Source of the DNA: Pontibacillus yanchengensis Y32
GTDB taxonomy: Bacteria > Bacillota > Bacilli > Bacillales > BH030062
Reading direction: 5' to 3'
Length of the DNA: 64,000 bases
Assembly: GCF_000770635.1 (NCBI RefSeq)
Contig: NZ_AVBF01000011.1
Span: forward strand, 1-64,000
In this document: positions 49,885-59,985 of the stretch, in pieces
Layout: each line of letters opens with the position of its first letter
How positions within the stretch are numbered: the stretch's first letter is position 1
The notes under the pieces: generated by a model
Seen by the model: only the letters and a program-made list of their open reading frames with translations
Databases searched by the model: none
Told to the model about the DNA's origin: nothing
Translations under genes and position numbers: made by a program

Positions 49885-50847
49885 ATGGCGAATATTAAGG
49901 ATGTTGCGCGCTATGCGAATGTTTCCGTGACAACTGTATCAAGGGTGTTGAATGGGCATCCTTATGTCACAAATGAAAAACGAGAAGCGGTAGAGGAAGC
50001 GATGGAAGCACTGCATTATCGTCAAAATATGAATGCCATTCATTTATCAAAAGGGAAAACTCGTTTACTAGGTGTCGTTATTCCATTTGTAGATCATCCT
50101 TATTTTTCATTGCTGCTTAATGGGATGTCCAAAGAGGCATTACATCAAGAGCATACGTTGGTGTTGATTCAAACCAATTATGATGCGATGAAAGAAGTGG
50201 AAGCACTGGAGATGTTGAAGTACAAGCAAATTGATGGATTGGTTATTGCCTCCCGTTCGAACACATGGGACGTAGTGGAGGAATATACAGCATTTGGACC
50301 GATTGTCGTTTGTGAGGATCGTTCATCTGAAGTGGTGTCTTCTGTGTCTATTCGACATTATGATGCTTTCTATGAAGGAATGAAGCATCTTATCAAGAAA
50401 GGTCATCAGAAGATAGGTTTTTGTATAGGGAGGAAAACAGGAACCAACAGTAACCTTCGCTATCAGGCGTATCGAGATGCGTTACATACAATACAAGCTA
50501 CATACAAAGAGGATTGGATTTTCACAAATTGTTTATCGATTGAAGACGGCGAACGTGTTGTTGAGGAATATCAATCCCTAGTTGAGAAGCCTACTGCTCT
50601 CCTTGTAACGAGTGATCAAGTTGCAGCTGGGATTCGAATGGAATGTCAAAAGCGAAACATTGATGTACCAGAGGAACTGGCTATTTTGGGATTTGATAAT
50701 CACCCGCTAGCAAGGGCGTTGGACCTCTCTACCATTGAATTGCCACTTCATGAGGTGGGAAGGAAACTGGTGATTAGTGCGCTAAATGATAACGAAACGA
50801 TACACACGCAATATGGATTTTCCCTTATTGAGCGAGGAAGTGTGTAA
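49885..50847 (+). CDS. LacI/GalR family transcriptional regulator
   Basis: The 320-residue regulator has the LacI helix-turn-helix and hinge (ANIKDVARYANVSVTTVSRVLNGHPYVTNEKREAVEEA) and a periplasmic-binding-protein-like effector domain with LLVTSDQVAAGI and PEELAILGFDNHPLA. A paired ATG at 49882 is too close to GAGGTG, so 49885 is chosen. It heads a run with the HEAT-repeat and glycosyltransferase genes, whose expression it probably governs together with its own. The ligand is probably a sugar but is not identifiable. Confidence 0.93.
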   Translation: MANIKDVARYANVSVTTVSRVLNGHPYVTNEKREAVEEAMEALHYRQNMNAIHLSKGKTRLLGVVIPFVDHPYFSLLLNGMSKEALHQEHTLVLIQTNYDAMKEVEALEMLKYKQIDGLVIASRSNTWDVVEEYTAFGPIVVCEDRSSEVVSSVSIRHYDAFYEGMKHLIKKGHQKIGFCIGRKTGTNSNLRYQAYRDALHTIQATYKEDWIFTNCLSIEDGERVVEEYQSLVEKPTALLVTSDQVAAGIRMECQKRNIDVPEELAILGFDNHPLARALDLSTIELPLHEVGRKLVISALNDNETIHTQYGFSLIERGSV

Positions 50848-50863
50848 GAGGGGTTGAGTTTAT

Positions 50864-51916
50864 ATGCAAACGTTACTATCTCTTATTCTTGTATTAAATA
50901 TTGTGTTCTTCAGTCTACTTGTCCTGTTATATGGATTTCTTATGTTTCGAAAAGCAAGAGATAATAGGTATGAGGAACGAAAACAGATGCGGAAAGCAAC
51001 GCTTTTACCTTCTATTCAGAATATGATTATGAGAGGGGAAAAGGTTGATATAGATATTACGCAGCATAAGCGTGTCGATGTAGAAGCCCTACAAGAGCTA
51101 TTAGAAGAGCGGTTATCGAATATAAAGGATCCAACGATCCAACAAAGAGGGCAGTGGATTGCGGAAACATATCTTAAGGAATACTATCAACGGTGTTTGA
51201 GACATCGTAGGTGGAGTATTCGCATGAATGCACTATATCAGATAGAAGATTTTCAGTTAGTAGCATTGCAGGATACAGTGTGGAAAAGATACAAGCAATC
51301 CTCTTACTCAAATCTATCAGAGCTTTATCAGCTTATTCGAACGTTAAGTAGTCTTCAGTCAGCAGAATTTCATTATGAGTTATTGCATCAGGAAGAGCCG
51401 TATCCTCTATTTTTATATAAAGATGTTCTTAGACGTTACGAGGAAGAATTTACAAAAGATATACTGTATCACTTCGAGAACCTGAATCCGATACTACAAC
51501 AAGCCATTGTAGAATGGATTGGGGAGCAACGGTACACCGAATATGTAAGCTATGTGACCCCGCTTCTCTCTCATGAAGACTCAGAGTTACGTATGAGTGC
51601 GCTAAAAGTGTTTGTGTCCTTTCAATACGTCCCCGATGTACAGCAAATTATCGATTTTCAAACATCACCATACTTTCAAGAACGGATGATGGTAGCGCGT
51701 ATTGCTAAAGTTACAAGGAGGCAACGTTTCAAGAAAGTACTAATTGACCTTCTCTCCGACCCAAATTGGTTTGTACGGCAAGCTGCTGGTGAAGCCTTAT
51801 CCCACTACCAGGATGGAGATTGGTTATTAGAACATGTTGTAGAAACAAGCAAGGACCGCTTTGCAAAAGAGATGGCTCTTCAATGGTTAGGGAGTGAATA
51901 TGTATGGACGCAATAA
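50864..51916 (+). CDS. HEAT-repeat protein with N-terminal membrane anchor
   Basis: This 350-residue protein starts with a membrane segment (SLILVLNIVFFSLLVLLYGFLMF), followed by a basic helical region and HEAT-like repeats (WSIRMNALYQIEDF near 110; DSELRMSALKVFVSFQY near 245; DPNWFVRQAAGEALSHYQ near 300). HEAT repeats form scaffolds for protein contact. The gene overlaps the start of the glycosyltransferase by 13 bases, so the two are probably made together and may form one membrane complex. Confidence 0.82.
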   Translation: MQTLLSLILVLNIVFFSLLVLLYGFLMFRKARDNRYEERKQMRKATLLPSIQNMIMRGEKVDIDITQHKRVDVEALQELLEERLSNIKDPTIQQRGQWIAETYLKEYYQRCLRHRRWSIRMNALYQIEDFQLVALQDTVWKRYKQSSYSNLSELYQLIRTLSSLQSAEFHYELLHQEEPYPLFLYKDVLRRYEEEFTKDILYHFENLNPILQQAIVEWIGEQRYTEYVSYVTPLLSHEDSELRMSALKVFVSFQYVPDVQQIIDFQTSPYFQERMMVARIAKVTRRQRFKKVLIDLLSDPNWFVRQAAGEALSHYQDGDWLLEHVVETSKDRFAKEMALQWLGSEYVWTQ

Positions 51917-53322
51917 TGAGTATGATAAATTGGGGCTTTATCATTTTTTCCTATATTTTCATCATTTATATGGGATTTATTTTTCTATTTTATACTATTA
52001 TACTGCTGATTTCGGCGCGTCAGTTACGTACACAATACGGTTTGAGTCAAAAGGAACCTTATGAGGACTATCTACATAATGTTGATACCAAGCCAGTTTC
52101 TGTTATTGTGCCAGCTTATAACGAAGAAGTTGGAATATATAATAGTGTGCGATCGTTATTAAGTATGCATTATCCCCAGTATGAAATTATTGTAGTAAAT
52201 GATGGTTCGAAGGATAATACAGTTCAAGTAATGAAAGATCGGTTTGATATGTATCAAGTGAATCATGTTATTCGAAAACAGCTAGAGACCAAAGATGTGA
52301 AAAAAATCTATCGGTCAAAGTCACATGAAAATGTCTATATGATAGATAAGGAGAATGGAGGAAAGGCAGATGCTCTTAATGCTGGTATAAACTTCTCTCA
52401 TTATCCTTACATATGCTCCTTGGACGGGGATTCTATTTTAGAAAGAGATGCCTTCCTAAAAGTGATGAAACCAATGTTGGAATCAGGTGGAGAGATTATT
52501 GGCACAGGTGGAAGTATTCGTGTAGCAAATGGGTGTCGTATTGAAAGAGGAGAGGTTATGGAAGTAGGATTATCTAAATCGCCTTTCGTTGTCATGCAAG
52601 TGATTGAATATTTGCGCGCGTTCCTAATAGGTAGGATTGGGCTTAGTAGGCATAATCTACTTCTCATCATATCTGGTGCATTTGGTGTTTTTCAAAAGGA
52701 CTGGGTGATTAAAGCTGGAGGGTATCGAACCAATACGGTTGGTGAGGATATGGAGTTAGTCGTTCGCCTTCATCGACTTATCAAAGAGGAAGGGGCATCT
52801 AAAAAGCTCGTTTATATCCCTGATCCAGTATGTTGGACAGAAGCTCCAGAGTCTGCAGCTATCCTTCAAAGGCAACGAAGTAGGTGGCACCGAGGATTAT
52901 TTGAAGCACTTTGGATACATAGAAAAATGATGTTCAATCCGAAATATAAACTAGTAGGAATGTTGTCTATGCCCTATTTTTTATGTATTGAGCTAATTGG
53001 ATCTATAGTGGAGCTCGCAGGGTACTTCTTATTACCTTTAGGGTATCTATTTGGCTATATTGATTATCCAAACGCCCTCATCATGCTAAGTCTAGCCTTG
53101 TTATACGGCTCGTTGCTCTCGATGAGTGCCGTATTATTAGAGGAATGGAGTTTACGGAGATATCCAAAGTTAAGCCAGCTAAGCCGATTGTTTTTCTATG
53201 CGTTGACGGAAACATTTTGGTATCGTCCGCTAACGGTTATCTGGCGGAATCAAGGACTAGTCCAAAAGCTTATGAAAAAATCGGAATGGGGTCAGATGAG
53301 TCGGAAAGGGATATCGAAGTGA
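51904..53322 (+). CDS. Membrane glycosyltransferase family 2 (BcsA/IcaA-like)
   Basis: The 472-residue protein has an N-terminal membrane segment, a GT2 domain (VSVIVPAYNEEVGIYNSVRSLL, VVNDGSKDN, the metal site SLDGDSIL, the catalytic TVGEDMEL and the product-binding QRQRSRWHRGL) and at least three C-terminal membrane segments. D,D,D,Q(Q/R)xRW is the processive synthase signature of cellulose, chitin, hyaluronan and poly-GlcNAc enzymes. It is probably an exopolysaccharide synthase using the HEAT protein as partner. The polymer is unknown. Confidence 0.9.
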   Translation: MDAIMSMINWGFIIFSYIFIIYMGFIFLFYTIILLISARQLRTQYGLSQKEPYEDYLHNVDTKPVSVIVPAYNEEVGIYNSVRSLLSMHYPQYEIIVVNDGSKDNTVQVMKDRFDMYQVNHVIRKQLETKDVKKIYRSKSHENVYMIDKENGGKADALNAGINFSHYPYICSLDGDSILERDAFLKVMKPMLESGGEIIGTGGSIRVANGCRIERGEVMEVGLSKSPFVVMQVIEYLRAFLIGRIGLSRHNLLLIISGAFGVFQKDWVIKAGGYRTNTVGEDMELVVRLHRLIKEEGASKKLVYIPDPVCWTEAPESAAILQRQRSRWHRGLFEALWIHRKMMFNPKYKLVGMLSMPYFLCIELIGSIVELAGYFLLPLGYLFGYIDYPNALIMLSLALLYGSLLSMSAVLLEEWSLRRYPKLSQLSRLFFYALTETFWYRPLTVIWRNQGLVQKLMKKSEWGQMSRKGISK

Positions 53323-53444
53323 CTAATGAAAAGCTCTGTTAAAAGGTATTGTCTATGTTAAAAAATAACCATTTATTGGAACGATTTGTGATAGGAGTTC
53401 GTAAGCAAGGGGAGAAAAATCTTATTTAGATAGGAGTGGGAGAT

Positions 53445-53606
53445 GTGAATATGTTTACTACCTTTGCTGACGCAGTACAACTTGAATTGTTTGATAATGT
53501 TGAGGACGCTAATAAGTGGCTTAAATCGAATCCGAAGAAGGAAGTGATGGATGTTCAAATTAATTCATCTACAGATAAGATCCTGGTTATTTATAAAGAC
53601 CTGTAA
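53445..53606 (+). CDS. Small soluble protein (53 residues)
   Basis: This encodes MNMFTTFADAVQLELFDNVE and EDANKWLKSNPKKEVMDVQINSSTDKILVIYKDL. The pattern of strand, helix, strand, strand with a short charged linker recalls small sporulation proteins of the Cse60 type, but identity is not claimed. GTG at 53445 lies 8 bases after AGGAG; ATG at 53451 is the alternative. It is followed by the bidirectional terminator. Confidence 0.6.
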   Translation: MNMFTTFADAVQLELFDNVEDANKWLKSNPKKEVMDVQINSSTDKILVIYKDL

Positions 53607-53649
53607 TTAGTGTACATTTTTCCGATTAGATTAATCACTATAAAGCCAT

Positions 53650-53680
53650 TCAAAAAGGCATTGTCCTGGACAATGCCTTT
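53650..53680. terminator. Bidirectional terminator before the glycoside hydrolase
   Basis: AAAAAGGCATTGTCC and GGACAATGCCTTTT form a perfect stem of about 14 pairs between two convergent genes. Confidence 0.88.
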
Positions 53681-53689
53681 TGTGATGAT

Positions 53690-56600
53690 TTATTTATTTT
53701 CATAGTTCGAGAACACATCTTGCAGAATGTAATAGGACTTCTTCAACCGTTCTTGATGCTTCGGTTCATTCCACTTTTTCCAAGCGTACGTATAGAAGTC
53801 TCCGAGTTGATTGTCTCCATCAGAAGGGAGAATGCTCGTTACGTTTCCGTTATCATCATGTGTGATAAAGGAGAAACCAATTTCATCAAGCTGTTCGCTT
53901 CCTTTTAATCCTTCCTCCCACAAATTGGTCATGATGGTTCGTTGGCTAGGGTCTTTTACGTTCAACAGTAACCAAGGAATACGAATTTCCAGGGTGTTTC
54001 CTTCAATGGCATAGTCTGTTAGGGAGTTATAGTTATCTGATTCTGGATTACCATTACCGTGCTTAAGTATGCCAGTTTTATAAGAGGAGAAAGGAATGGT
54101 CTCTTCTATAACTGGAATGGTCATCTCTTTATTTAACGCTAAACGAATCGGATGAAATGTACCGTTATTGTTCTGAGATGCATAGTCCTTTTTCTCCAAC
54201 ATATTTAACTGGTCTCCGTACTGGTAATAAAACGGATCATAGTAACTATCTACTTTCATTTCCGCCTGTTCTTTCCCTTGAATCTCTATTTTGAAGTCAA
54301 TGCCTTGTTTGCTCTTCACCTTGTTTTTAATCTGTAATTGGCCTTGATTTTGAATGGTATCCAACCCAATCGTCAGGTTCTCCTCCTCAAAAGAGAACGA
54401 ATCTTCCATTTGGAATCGCATGTACAAGTATCGTTCATCGTGATCAGCAGTTACTCGATTGATCTTCCCATTATTCTCGTCTTCATATAAAGGCTCGTTA
54501 CTCCATTGCTTCCCTTTTCCATCCACTTTTTGCTTATGGCGGTCAAAGCTTAATAGCCCGAATTGCTGTTCATTTGTTTGCGCATTGGACCAATAAGGTC
54601 TTCTGTTTGGATTATCAAGCTCCATCGTATTCCACGTTCGCTTAAACCATTCATCTTGCCATGTAAATACGAGACCACCCATGTAGCCCTCATGCATAAT
54701 ATCTTCGAATAAATGTTTATTGATATTTCCTTGCTGGGTTTCTGTTAAGTTCCCTTGATTCCAGCCGTATGGATTCTCATGGGTCATACCTCTGGAGGAA
54801 GGGACACCAAATTCAGCTACTAGTACAGGCATATCGTGCGCTTTCTTTAGGTCGTTTAAATATCCAGCGTAACTGTTCTTTTCACCACGGTGATCCTCAT
54901 AGTTAAGATAATCCTTTGAATAGTTCATGAAATCCGGATAATACGGATAGACGTGATAAGATGCAAAAGCACCAGGCTTAAACGTATCCTTCATGCTAAT
55001 GACATTCGGATCAACGCCGACTAAGTCCTCGTCTTCAGAAGGTTCCATTGGATGGTCTAGTAAATCTGTTGTTACCCAATTGGTAAAACTAATCGGACGT
55101 TGCCACTGGTAGTTTTCCATTTCATAAGAGATAGTGTGTTCCATCATCTCAGCTAACCAATGTTCAAATGGGGATGCCTTTTCTGTGTACACATATTCTC
55201 CATCGAACTGTCCAATGTCTTGGTGTTCTTCGTTGGTGTTTTCGACCATATGAGGATACCATTCTATACCTAAAATCCATCCTGCTACATATTTAGAGAT
55301 ATCGGCCGTATAATTTCCGCTCGCATGTCCAGGTTTTTCGGGGATTTTTTTATTACCGTGAATGACATCGACAATCGTTTCAATTTCGTTCTTAAATCCA
55401 TTCACACTCTCAGAGGAAAAGGCATCTAGTGTTTCTTCTAATGGTTTTTCATCAACCCAGGCGCCATGAAATACATATATAAGATCTTCGGCTTGCTCGT
55501 TATAACGCTTCAGCGCTCGATAGAATCCAGGTGGGTGAATCGTGTACACGCGTATCGCAGTTGCATTCATTTCGCCAATTTGTTCGAACCATCTTGCGTA
55601 TTCTTGTTCAGAAATAGCTGCTTCACCAGGGAAAGCTCCTGGTTTGCCCATCCCAATATTGACACCTTTTATGACGGTTTCGTTCCATTCACCGTCTTGG
55701 TAAATTTCAAAACGATTACCACTCACTTGAGTAGGATAAGAGATATCATTTTCTTCAAAGGCCTCAGCCTTCTGCATTTCTTTGTTTTCACCCTCTTGAT
55801 TAGCCTCTTGTAAAATCGACTCCATCATCGGGACGTATGTTTCCCAGTAAAATTGTTCTGGACTTTTCTTGAAACTAAAGGAAAAGTGCTGTCTAATGGT
55901 AGAAATGCCTTTGTAACGATAAACTGGTGGAACGTTTGCCGTATCAACAAAATCTCCTGCAAAATAATAAGCTGGAAATCCGTCTTGTGTGGTTTTCGTC
56001 ACTGCAGGGAATTGAAGCGGTATCCCGTTTTGTTCCAGCTTGTTCTTACCACTTTCTTTTAACCCCCAGTTATAGCTCGCCAAGACTTCTTCCTCACTAG
56101 CAGGCTCAATAATGTCGAACCAGTACATATATGCAGGACTTTCTTTTAAGTTGAAGAAAGATTGTCCTTTCTTAGAAAAGTTGACTGTTAGCCCTTTTTT
56201 GTTCACATCTTCATCTTCTTTAAGCACAACAATTCGATTATCCTCATGAACCAATACATACCCTGCACCGGAGTAGTCCCATGAAGCTCCAGTAGTCTTT
56301 CGGTATTGCTCGACTACCCAATTAGGAACTTCTGATTGTTGATTTGTATTTAATTCGGAAAAATACCTTCCTGTCCATCCGGTCCATTCTACATTTAATA
56401 AGCTTTCCATCGATTTTCTTGTTTTCTCATCTGTAGGATCACCGAATGTATTGAACTCTGCTACGAGTGTGGAAGGATTTTCGAATAAATATCCCTTTAT
56501 TTTTTCCACTTCATTATAGGAAAGGCCACCATAGTTTTCTTTATTATTTTTTTCTAAAAGTGTTCCTTGGTGTTGGCCGTATGTATCAGCTATGTATAAC

Positions 56601-56890
56601 ATATCGTGATTTTGTAATTGATTTGGCAAGGGGGTGTAAGCGTATTGTTCATCTTCTTGAGGTTTAACCCCAATGTATTCTTCATTTGAATAAGAACTTC
56701 CGTCATTTTGGCTGTAGTTTTTGTGGTTTAATAACCACGTAAGGCCTTTATGTTCTCTATAGGAGTCATCGGGGACGGTTTTATCTACGAGTAAAACATC
56801 AAGTTTTTTACTTGGCTCCACTAACCACCATAAAAACGGGGTCAAGAAGAGAGTGATGATTACCAAAGTGATTCCAATCCATTTTTTCAT
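53690..56890 (-). CDS. Large membrane-anchored glycoside hydrolase-like protein
   Basis: This 1066-residue protein has an N-terminal signal-anchor (GITLVIITLFLTPFLWWLV), an alpha/beta region, a central TIM barrel (about residues 405-790) and a C-terminal beta-rich domain. Barrel features of clan-A glycosidases are GVNIGMGKPGAFPG, ATAIRVYTIHPPGFYRAL, a likely acid/base Glu in WILGIEWYPHM and a likely nucleophile Glu in VLVAEFGVPSSRG, then FTWQDEWFKRTWN. It is convergent with the LacI-HEAT-synthase genes, so it may trim or release the polymer they make, much as glycosidases accompany other synthases. Substrate and family number are not determined. Confidence 0.8.
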   Translation of the reverse strand: MKKWIGITLVIITLFLTPFLWWLVEPSKKLDVLLVDKTVPDDSYREHKGLTWLLNHKNYSQNDGSSYSNEEYIGVKPQEDEQYAYTPLPNQLQNHDMLYIADTYGQHQGTLLEKNNKENYGGLSYNEVEKIKGYLFENPSTLVAEFNTFGDPTDEKTRKSMESLLNVEWTGWTGRYFSELNTNQQSEVPNWVVEQYRKTTGASWDYSGAGYVLVHEDNRIVVLKEDEDVNKKGLTVNFSKKGQSFFNLKESPAYMYWFDIIEPASEEEVLASYNWGLKESGKNKLEQNGIPLQFPAVTKTTQDGFPAYYFAGDFVDTANVPPVYRYKGISTIRQHFSFSFKKSPEQFYWETYVPMMESILQEANQEGENKEMQKAEAFEENDISYPTQVSGNRFEIYQDGEWNETVIKGVNIGMGKPGAFPGEAAISEQEYARWFEQIGEMNATAIRVYTIHPPGFYRALKRYNEQAEDLIYVFHGAWVDEKPLEETLDAFSSESVNGFKNEIETIVDVIHGNKKIPEKPGHASGNYTADISKYVAGWILGIEWYPHMVENTNEEHQDIGQFDGEYVYTEKASPFEHWLAEMMEHTISYEMENYQWQRPISFTNWVTTDLLDHPMEPSEDEDLVGVDPNVISMKDTFKPGAFASYHVYPYYPDFMNYSKDYLNYEDHRGEKNSYAGYLNDLKKAHDMPVLVAEFGVPSSRGMTHENPYGWNQGNLTETQQGNINKHLFEDIMHEGYMGGLVFTWQDEWFKRTWNTMELDNPNRRPYWSNAQTNEQQFGLLSFDRHKQKVDGKGKQWSNEPLYEDENNGKINRVTADHDERYLYMRFQMEDSFSFEEENLTIGLDTIQNQGQLQIKNKVKSKQGIDFKIEIQGKEQAEMKVDSYYDPFYYQYGDQLNMLEKKDYASQNNNGTFHPIRLALNKEMTIPVIEETIPFSSYKTGILKHGNGNPESDNYNSLTDYAIEGNTLEIRIPWLLLNVKDPSQRTIMTNLWEEGLKGSEQLDEIGFSFITHDDNGNVTSILPSDGDNQLGDFYTYAWKKWNEPKHQERLKKSYYILQDVFSNYENK

Positions 56891-57142
56891 TGTTAAGTAG
56901 CTCCTTATCGAAATAGTCTACCTATAACCATACGTTTATTTTATAAGAATTAAGTCCGACATCCAAAGATATGAGGTGAAATAACTAGAGCGCGTGTAAT
57001 ATTATGTCGAAATGACTAAGACTTTCGTTTTCTTTCTGACTAATATACTGGAAAAGTGTTGAATTAACAAAATTTACCCCTTACTATTTTGATTAGTTAG
57101 AATTTACAAAAAATTAACACAACAATGGTAGGGGGAGTACAA

Positions 57143-59515
57143 GTGAAGAAAAGAAGAATGCTTTCTTCTGCACTAGCGATGGCATTGGCATTTGGACCAC
57201 TTTCTGTCCATGCGGCTCCATCAACAGGAGATGGGAAAGAAAACAAGGCGTCCCATGAACATTACGAAGGTGGATCTCCATTTGATATGGCGATTGCCAA
57301 TGATGAGCGTTTAATCGAAATGTTAAAGGAAAAAGGGGAAATTTCGAAAAACGCTACACCTGAAGAAGCACAGAAGGCTCTGAATAACTTTTTAAAGGCA
57401 AAACAACAATCGGCTGAAAAGGAAAAAGGAGAGCTTCACAAGGATAAGGAAAAAGTGAAGGATAAGCTTAAGAAGCAAATGGACAACAATAGCCTTACGA
57501 ACGGAAATGGTAATAAGCTTGGACAAGCCAAGAAAAATCGACCAGATGCTGTTCAAGAGGAAGCCTATAACGGGGAAGTACGCGAGGATAAGGTACTAGT
57601 GCTATTAATTGAGTACCCTGATAAGCCTCATGATACATTAAAAGAAGAAGACACGGATATGTATTATGAAGATGACGACAAGGCTTACACTCCAGAGCAT
57701 TATGAAGATATGCTATTCGGAGATGGAGGCTGGACAGGCCCTGACGGCAAACAATATGTATCCATGAAACAATATTATGAAAAGCAATCTGGTGGCAGCT
57801 ACACCGTTTCAGGTGAAGCGGCAGGATGGTATGAAGCAGAAAAACCAGCAGCTGCTTATGGGGCCAACGACCCTCAACCTGATGGTAGTGACGTAAATGC
57901 GCGAGGTCTTGTGAAGGAAGCTCTGAACAAGGCAGCGAACGATCCTGAGGTAGATCTATCAGAATATGATGAGTGGGATCGCTATGATCTAGACGGAGAT
58001 GGAGACTATCTTGAGCCGGACGGTTTAGTAGACCACCTAATGGTCATTCACTCTGGAGTAGGTGAGGAAGCTGGTGGCGGCCAGCTTGGTAGTGACGCCA
58101 TTTGGTCACACCGTTGGAATTTAGGTAACATTACACCTCTTCAAGGTACAGAATCAGAAGTTGATTATTGGGGAGGCAGCATGGCTGCTTACGATTACAC
58201 AATTGAACCAGAGGATGGGGCAGTTGGTGTAATGGCTCACGAATTCGGCCATGACCTTGGACTGCCAGATGAGTATGATACACAATATACTGGAGCTGGC
58301 GAACCGGTAAGTTATTGGTCCATCATGTCTAGTGGTAGCTGGGCTGGTAAGATTCCAGGAACCATGCCTACAGGTTTCAGTCCTTATATGAAGGAAATGC
58401 TGCAAACATCAGTAGGCGGAAATTGGCAATCTGGATCAGAAGTACATGTTGATGATTTAAATGGAGAGGGCACGTCCTTCTTGTTAGACGAAGCTGTCAC
58501 AAAAGGGGAAAATAATGACGTTGTGAAAGTGAACCTTCCGGAAAAAGAAACGGTCATTAATGAACCATATAGTGGTGACTATGAATACTTTAGTGGAAGT
58601 GACAACAACTTAGATAATAGTCTGACGAAGACAGTAGACTTAACCAATGCATCTAGTGCTGAAATGACTTTCCAAACATGGTATGACATTGAATCCGATT
58701 GGGATTATGCGTATGTGAAAGTGAATGGAGAGCCAGTGAAACTAGATATTACCACCAATGAAAATCCAAATGGAAATAATCAAGGTAATGGTATTACTGG
58801 ATCATCAGACGGATGGGAACAAGTAAGTGTTGATCTGTCTGAATATGCAGGTGAAAAAGTAGATGTATCCTTTAATTACAGCACAGACGCTGCTGTATCC
58901 ATGCCAGGATTCTTTGTAGATAATATTAGCGTTACAGCTGATGGAGAAGAAGTTCTGTTTGATGGTGCTGAAGGAGAACCGAAATTTAACCTTGAAGGCT
59001 TTACGAAAACAAATGGCATCAAAACGAATGAACACTATTACTTACTAGAGTGGAGAACTCATAACGGCGTTGACCGAGGGCTAGGTAACATCCGTCGTGG
59101 TGAGAGCCTAATGAGCTTCGATCCTGGTTTAGTTGTTTGGTATGTAGATAAGTCCTATGACAACAACTGGACAGGTGTTCACCCAGGTGAAGGCTTTGTA
59201 GGAGTAGTGGATGCGGATCAGAAAGCCTTGAAGTGGAGCGATAAGTCCTATGCTTCTACACGCTATCAGGTTCATGACGCTGCATTTAGTCTCGATAAGT
59301 CCGAGAAAATGTTCTTAGACTATGAAGCTCTTAATGGCGTAACCTTAAAAGACAATTACACGAAACGTACACCACTGTTTGATGACAGTGATGACTATAC
59401 GAATCCTAAGATTGCCGACGCCGGCCGTGACGTTCCGGAATACGGATTGAATGTACGTGTTACCGGAAAAAGTAAAGATGGCACAGTAGGAAAAGTATTA
59501 CTATTTAAAGAATAA
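57143..59515 (+). CDS. Immune inhibitor A-type M6 metalloprotease
   Basis: This secreted zinc protease is of the InhA family, which in Bacillus pathogens degrades host defence proteins and matrix. The 790-residue product has a signal peptide (KKRRMLSSALAMALAFGPLSVHA), a charged propeptide, the M6 catalytic domain with GVMAHEFGHDLGLPDEYD, and a C-terminal MAM/jelly-roll-like part (DWDYAYVKVNGE; PGFFVDNISV). The start is GTG at 57143, after GTAGGGGGAG; an ATG at 57125 lies within or before that site. It is very acidic, as for secreted proteins of halotolerant bacilli. Whether it serves virulence or nutrition is unknown. Confidence 0.93.
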   Translation: MKKRRMLSSALAMALAFGPLSVHAAPSTGDGKENKASHEHYEGGSPFDMAIANDERLIEMLKEKGEISKNATPEEAQKALNNFLKAKQQSAEKEKGELHKDKEKVKDKLKKQMDNNSLTNGNGNKLGQAKKNRPDAVQEEAYNGEVREDKVLVLLIEYPDKPHDTLKEEDTDMYYEDDDKAYTPEHYEDMLFGDGGWTGPDGKQYVSMKQYYEKQSGGSYTVSGEAAGWYEAEKPAAAYGANDPQPDGSDVNARGLVKEALNKAANDPEVDLSEYDEWDRYDLDGDGDYLEPDGLVDHLMVIHSGVGEEAGGGQLGSDAIWSHRWNLGNITPLQGTESEVDYWGGSMAAYDYTIEPEDGAVGVMAHEFGHDLGLPDEYDTQYTGAGEPVSYWSIMSSGSWAGKIPGTMPTGFSPYMKEMLQTSVGGNWQSGSEVHVDDLNGEGTSFLLDEAVTKGENNDVVKVNLPEKETVINEPYSGDYEYFSGSDNNLDNSLTKTVDLTNASSAEMTFQTWYDIESDWDYAYVKVNGEPVKLDITTNENPNGNNQGNGITGSSDGWEQVSVDLSEYAGEKVDVSFNYSTDAAVSMPGFFVDNISVTADGEEVLFDGAEGEPKFNLEGFTKTNGIKTNEHYYLLEWRTHNGVDRGLGNIRRGESLMSFDPGLVVWYVDKSYDNNWTGVHPGEGFVGVVDADQKALKWSDKSYASTRYQVHDAAFSLDKSEKMFLDYEALNGVTLKDNYTKRTPLFDDSDDYTNPKIADAGRDVPEYGLNVRVTGKSKDGTVGKVLLFKE

Positions 59516-59527
59516 GAGAAGAAGGAT

Positions 59528-59558
59528 AACGCTGCCCGGGTGGGTGGCGTTATTTTTT
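59528..59558 (+). terminator. Terminator after the M6 protease
   Basis: AACGCTGCCC pairs with GGGTGGCGTT (wobble present), followed by a run of six T. Confidence 0.82.
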
Positions 59559-59576
59559 GTGATGTTAGCTAAGGGG

Positions 59577-59985
59577 ATGGAGTCACGCATATCAGGGAGG
59601 AGTCACGCATAACGGGGGAGGAGTCACGCATATCGGAGGAGAAGTCACGCATATCGGAGGAGAAGTCACGCATAAAGGGGGAGAAGTCGCGCATATCGGG
59701 GATGGAGTCGCGCATATCAGGGGAGAAGTCACGCATATCGGGGATGGAGTCGCGCATATCGGGGGAGAAGTCGCGCATATCGGAGGAGAAGTCACGCATA
59801 TCGGGGGTGGAGTCGCGCATATCGGAGGAGAAGTCACGCATAAAGGGGAAGAAGTCGCGCATATCGGAGGAGAAGTCACGCATATCGGGGATGGAGTCGC
59901 GCATATCGGAGGAGAAGCCACGCATATCGGGGATGGAGTCACGCATATCAGAGGAGGAGAAGTCACGCATATCGAGAGCAAAACC
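59577..59985. repeat. Tandem 21-bp minisatellite
   Basis: About 19 copies of GTCACGCATATCGGAGGAGAA, in phase at 21 bases with one 20- and one 24-base unit. Variants alternate GTCACGC/GTCGCGC and GGAGGAGAA/GGGGATGGA. The unit is a multiple of three and stop-free in several frames, so long repetitive frames appear on both strands (for example MRDFSSDMRDS...). None has a ribosome site or plausible composition, so it is treated as non-coding. The remainder to 60171 holds AT-rich upstream sequence of the next operon. Confidence 0.88.
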
